From: Auanema rhodensis | Taxonomy: Eukaryota; Nematoda; Chromadorea; Rhabditida; Rhabditidae | Reading direction: 5' to 3' | Assembly (NCBI GenBank): GCA_964057225.1 | Contig: OZ059896.1 | Span: forward strand, 4,960,001-5,024,000 | DNA length: 64,000 nt | Translations under genes and position numbers: made by a program | The notes under the pieces: model-generated | Databases searched by the model: none | What the model was told of the DNA's origin: nothing | Seen by the model: only the letters and a program-made list of their open reading frames with translations | Shown: piece after piece, positions 62,001 to 64,000 of the stretch | Numbering within the stretch: the first letter of the stretch is position 1 | Layout: each line of letters starts with the position of its first letter

Positions 62001-64000
62001 ACGTAAATTTCAAAGTCATGGTTACCATGAACCAATATCAATAAAAATTTGTTTTTAGACTAATATGGACATGGGGAATCTAATTTTGAAAACCGCATCT
62101 CTTTATCTTTCACGTGAAGCGAGTTACATACCAAGTGCACATCACGTGTACATTTAATTAGCATAAATTAAAGTTCACGTAAATTTCAAAGTCATGGTTA
62201 CCATGAACCATTATCGATAAGAATTTGTTTTTAAACTAATATGGACATGGGGAATCTAATTTTGAAAACCGCATCTCTTTATCTTTCAAGTGAAGCGAGT
62301 TACATACCAAGTGCACATCACGTGTACATTTAATTAGCATAAATTAAAGTTCACGTAAATTTCAAAGTCATGGTTACCATGAACCAATATCAATAAGAAT
62401 TTGTTTTTAAACTAATATGGACATGGGGAATCTAATTTTGAAAACCGCATCTCTTTATCTTTCACGTGAAGCGAGTTACATACCAAGTGCACATCACGTG
62501 TACATTTAATTAGCATAAATTAAAGTTCACGTAAATTTCAAAGTCATGGTTACCATGAACCAATATCAATAAAAATTTGTTTTTAAACTAATATGGACAT
62601 GGGGAATCTAATTTTGAAAACCGCATCTCTTTATCTTTCACGTGAAGCGAGTTACATACCAAGTGCACATCACGTGTACATTTAATTAGCATAAATTAAA
62701 GTTCACGTAAATTTCAAAGTCATGGTTACCATGAACCAATATCAATAAAAATTTGTTTTTAGACTAATATGGACATGGAGAATCTAATTTTGAAAACCGC
62801 ATCTCTTTATCTTTCAAGTGAAGCGAGTTAAATACCAAGTGCACATCACGTGTACATTTAATTAGCATAAATTAAAGTTCACGTAAATTTCAAAGTCATG
62901 GTTACCATGAACCAATATCAATAAAAATTTGTTTTTAAACTAATATGGACATGGGGAATCTAATTTTGAAAACCGCATCTCTTTATCTTTCACGTGAAGC
63001 GAGTTACATACCAAGTGCACATCACGTGTACATTTAATTAGCATAAATTAAAGTTCACGTAAATTTCAAAGTCATGGTTACCATGAACCAATATCAATAA
63101 AAATTTGTTTTTAGACTAATATGGACATGGGGAATCTAATTTTGAAAACCGCATCTCTTTATCTTTCACGTGAAGCGAGTTACATACCAAGTGCACATCA
63201 CGTGTACATTTAATTAGCATAAATTAAAGTTCACGTAAATTTCAAAGTCATGGTTACCATGAACCAATATCAATAAAAATTTGTTTTTAGACTAATATGG
63301 ACATGGGGAATCTAATTTTGAAAACCGCATCTCTTTATCTTTCACGTGAAGCGAGTTACATACCAAGTGCACATCACGTGTACATTTAATTAGCATAAAT
63401 TAAAGTTCACGTAAATTTCAAAGTCATGGTTACCATGAACCAATATCAATAAGAATTTGTTTTTAAACTAATATGGACATGGGGAATCTAATTTTGAAAA
63501 CCGCATCTCTTTATCTTTCAAGTGAAGCGAGTTACATACCAAGTGCACATCACGTGTACATTTAATTAGCATAAATTAAAGTTCACGTAAATTTCAAAGT
63601 CATGGTTACCATGAACCAATATCAATAAGAATTTGTTTTTAAACTAATATGGACATGGGGAATCTAATTTTGAAAACCGCATCTCTTTATCTTTCACGTG
63701 AAGCGAGTTACATACCAAGTGCACATCACGTGTACATTTAATTAGCATAAATTAAAGTTCACGTAAATTTCAAAGTCATGGTTACCATGAACCAATATCA
63801 ATAAGAATTTGTTTTTAAACTAATATGGACATGGGGAATCTAATTTTGAAAACCGCATCTCTTTATCTTTCAAGTGAAGCGAGTTACATACCAAGTGCAC
63901 ATCACGTGTACATTTAATTAGCATTAATTAAAGTTCACGTAAATTTCAAAGTCATGGTTACCATGAACCAATATCAATAAAAATTTGTTTTCAAACTAAT

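Larger units (their letters stand above)
1..64000. repeat. Tandem satellite array, 176-bp monomer, about 364 copies
   Basis: The whole window is made of one 176-bp monomer repeated head to tail. Starts fall at 1, 177, 353, 529 and so on. The last start is at 63,860, where the phase has shifted by exactly 29 bp, giving 363 complete monomers and a 141-bp partial one. Five 3-bp deletions and fourteen 1-bp deletions explain the whole shift. Nearly all other variation is single-base substitution. No inverted monomers, insertions of foreign DNA, transposon ends, microsatellites or unique spacers were seen. A monomer of nucleosome-plus-linker size in a long homogeneous array is typical of centromeric or heterochromatic satellites in plants and animals; a centromeric role here is inference. 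I do not recognise the family. Confidence 0.98.
52916..64000. repeat. Domain 4: exact 176-bp register, nested duplications
   Basis: About 63 monomers, all 176 bp by phase. Typical alleles are TTTTTAAACTAATATGG, CAAGTGAAGCGAGTTAAATA, ATAAGAATTTG, GTAAAATTCAAAG and TTTTCAAACTAATATGG with GGGGATTCTA. Most monomers are AAAGTC, and CATGAACC becomes dominant toward the right end, as in domain 1. The window ends inside a monomer at 64,000, so the right limit of the domain is unknown. Confidence 0.85.

Noticed and set aside
1-64000. CRISPR array
   Set aside because: The repeat unit has no short repeat with unique spacers; all 176 bp are conserved from copy to copy and no cas gene is present.
1-64000. 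CENP-B box
   Set aside because: The monomer lacks a TTCG....A..CGGG arrangement; no CGGG occurs in typical copies, and the TTCGAAAACC variants of domain 1 do not continue into the motif.
1-64000. Alpha satellite or the 178-bp Arabidopsis centromere repeat
   Set aside because: The monomer length is close to these families, but the sequence shows no resemblance that I can recognise.
1-64000. Telomeric or subtelomeric array
   Set aside because: No TTAGGG, TTTAGGG, TTAGG or similar short tandem repeats were seen at either end or inside.
1-64000. Transposable element or LTR internal repeats
   Set aside because: No terminal repeats, target-site duplications, coding frames for transposase or reverse transcriptase, or interruption of the 176-bp register.
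1-64000. tRNA, 5S rRNA or other Pol III tandem genes
   Set aside because: No A-box/B-box pair or conserved tRNA or 5S sequence is present in the monomer.

Overview
This window is one unbroken tandem array of a satellite DNA with a 176-bp monomer. I see no gene, RNA gene, transposon, or unique sequence anywhere in it. All monomers run head to tail in one orientation. Counting the monomer phase from base 1 to the end gives 363 complete monomers plus a 141-bp partial one. The net length deficit is exactly 29 bp, and two deletion alleles account for all of it: a 3-bp deletion in five monomers and a 1-bp deletion in fourteen. The monomer is about 32% G+C, as counted by hand on one typical copy.

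The array suggests a eukaryotic chromosome, most likely centromeric or other constitutive heterochromatin. The monomer is about one nucleosome plus linker, the array is very long and homogeneous, it has higher-order repeats (HORs), and each monomer carries several short inverted repeats. I do not recognise the satellite family and cannot name the clade. There is no CENP-B-box-like sequence in the monomer.

Four domains can be separated by diagnostic alleles. Domain 1 (1 to about 6,230) is rich in the AAAGTC + CATGAACC haplotype and contains duplications offset by 2,816 bp (16 monomers) and 3,872 bp (22 monomers). Domain 2 (about 6,231-33,240) mixes AAACTC and AAAGTC monomers with CATGCACC. It has HORs of variable length (24, 27, 18 and 31 monomers), each beginning with a 173-bp monomer and ending in a conserved nine-monomer core. 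Domain 3 (about 33,241-52,915) has a 3,694-bp, 21-monomer HOR built partly from a 704-bp, four-monomer sub-repeat. It then has a duplication of about 4.3 kb at an offset of 5,099 bp, and it alone carries the 175-bp monomers. Domain 4 (about 52,916-64,000) returns to an AAAGTC/CATGAACC-rich composition, keeps an exact 176-bp register, and shows nested 528-, 2,288-, 5,456- and 6,160-bp offsets.

The array therefore records repeated unequal exchange between homologous points of the monomer, sometimes visible to within about 100 bp. Short minus-strand reading frames of 60 codons recur in domains 1 and 2. They are by-products of monomer variants lacking a stop and are not called as genes. No multi-gene system is present; what merits attention is the array architecture and the conserved dyad symmetries within the monomer.
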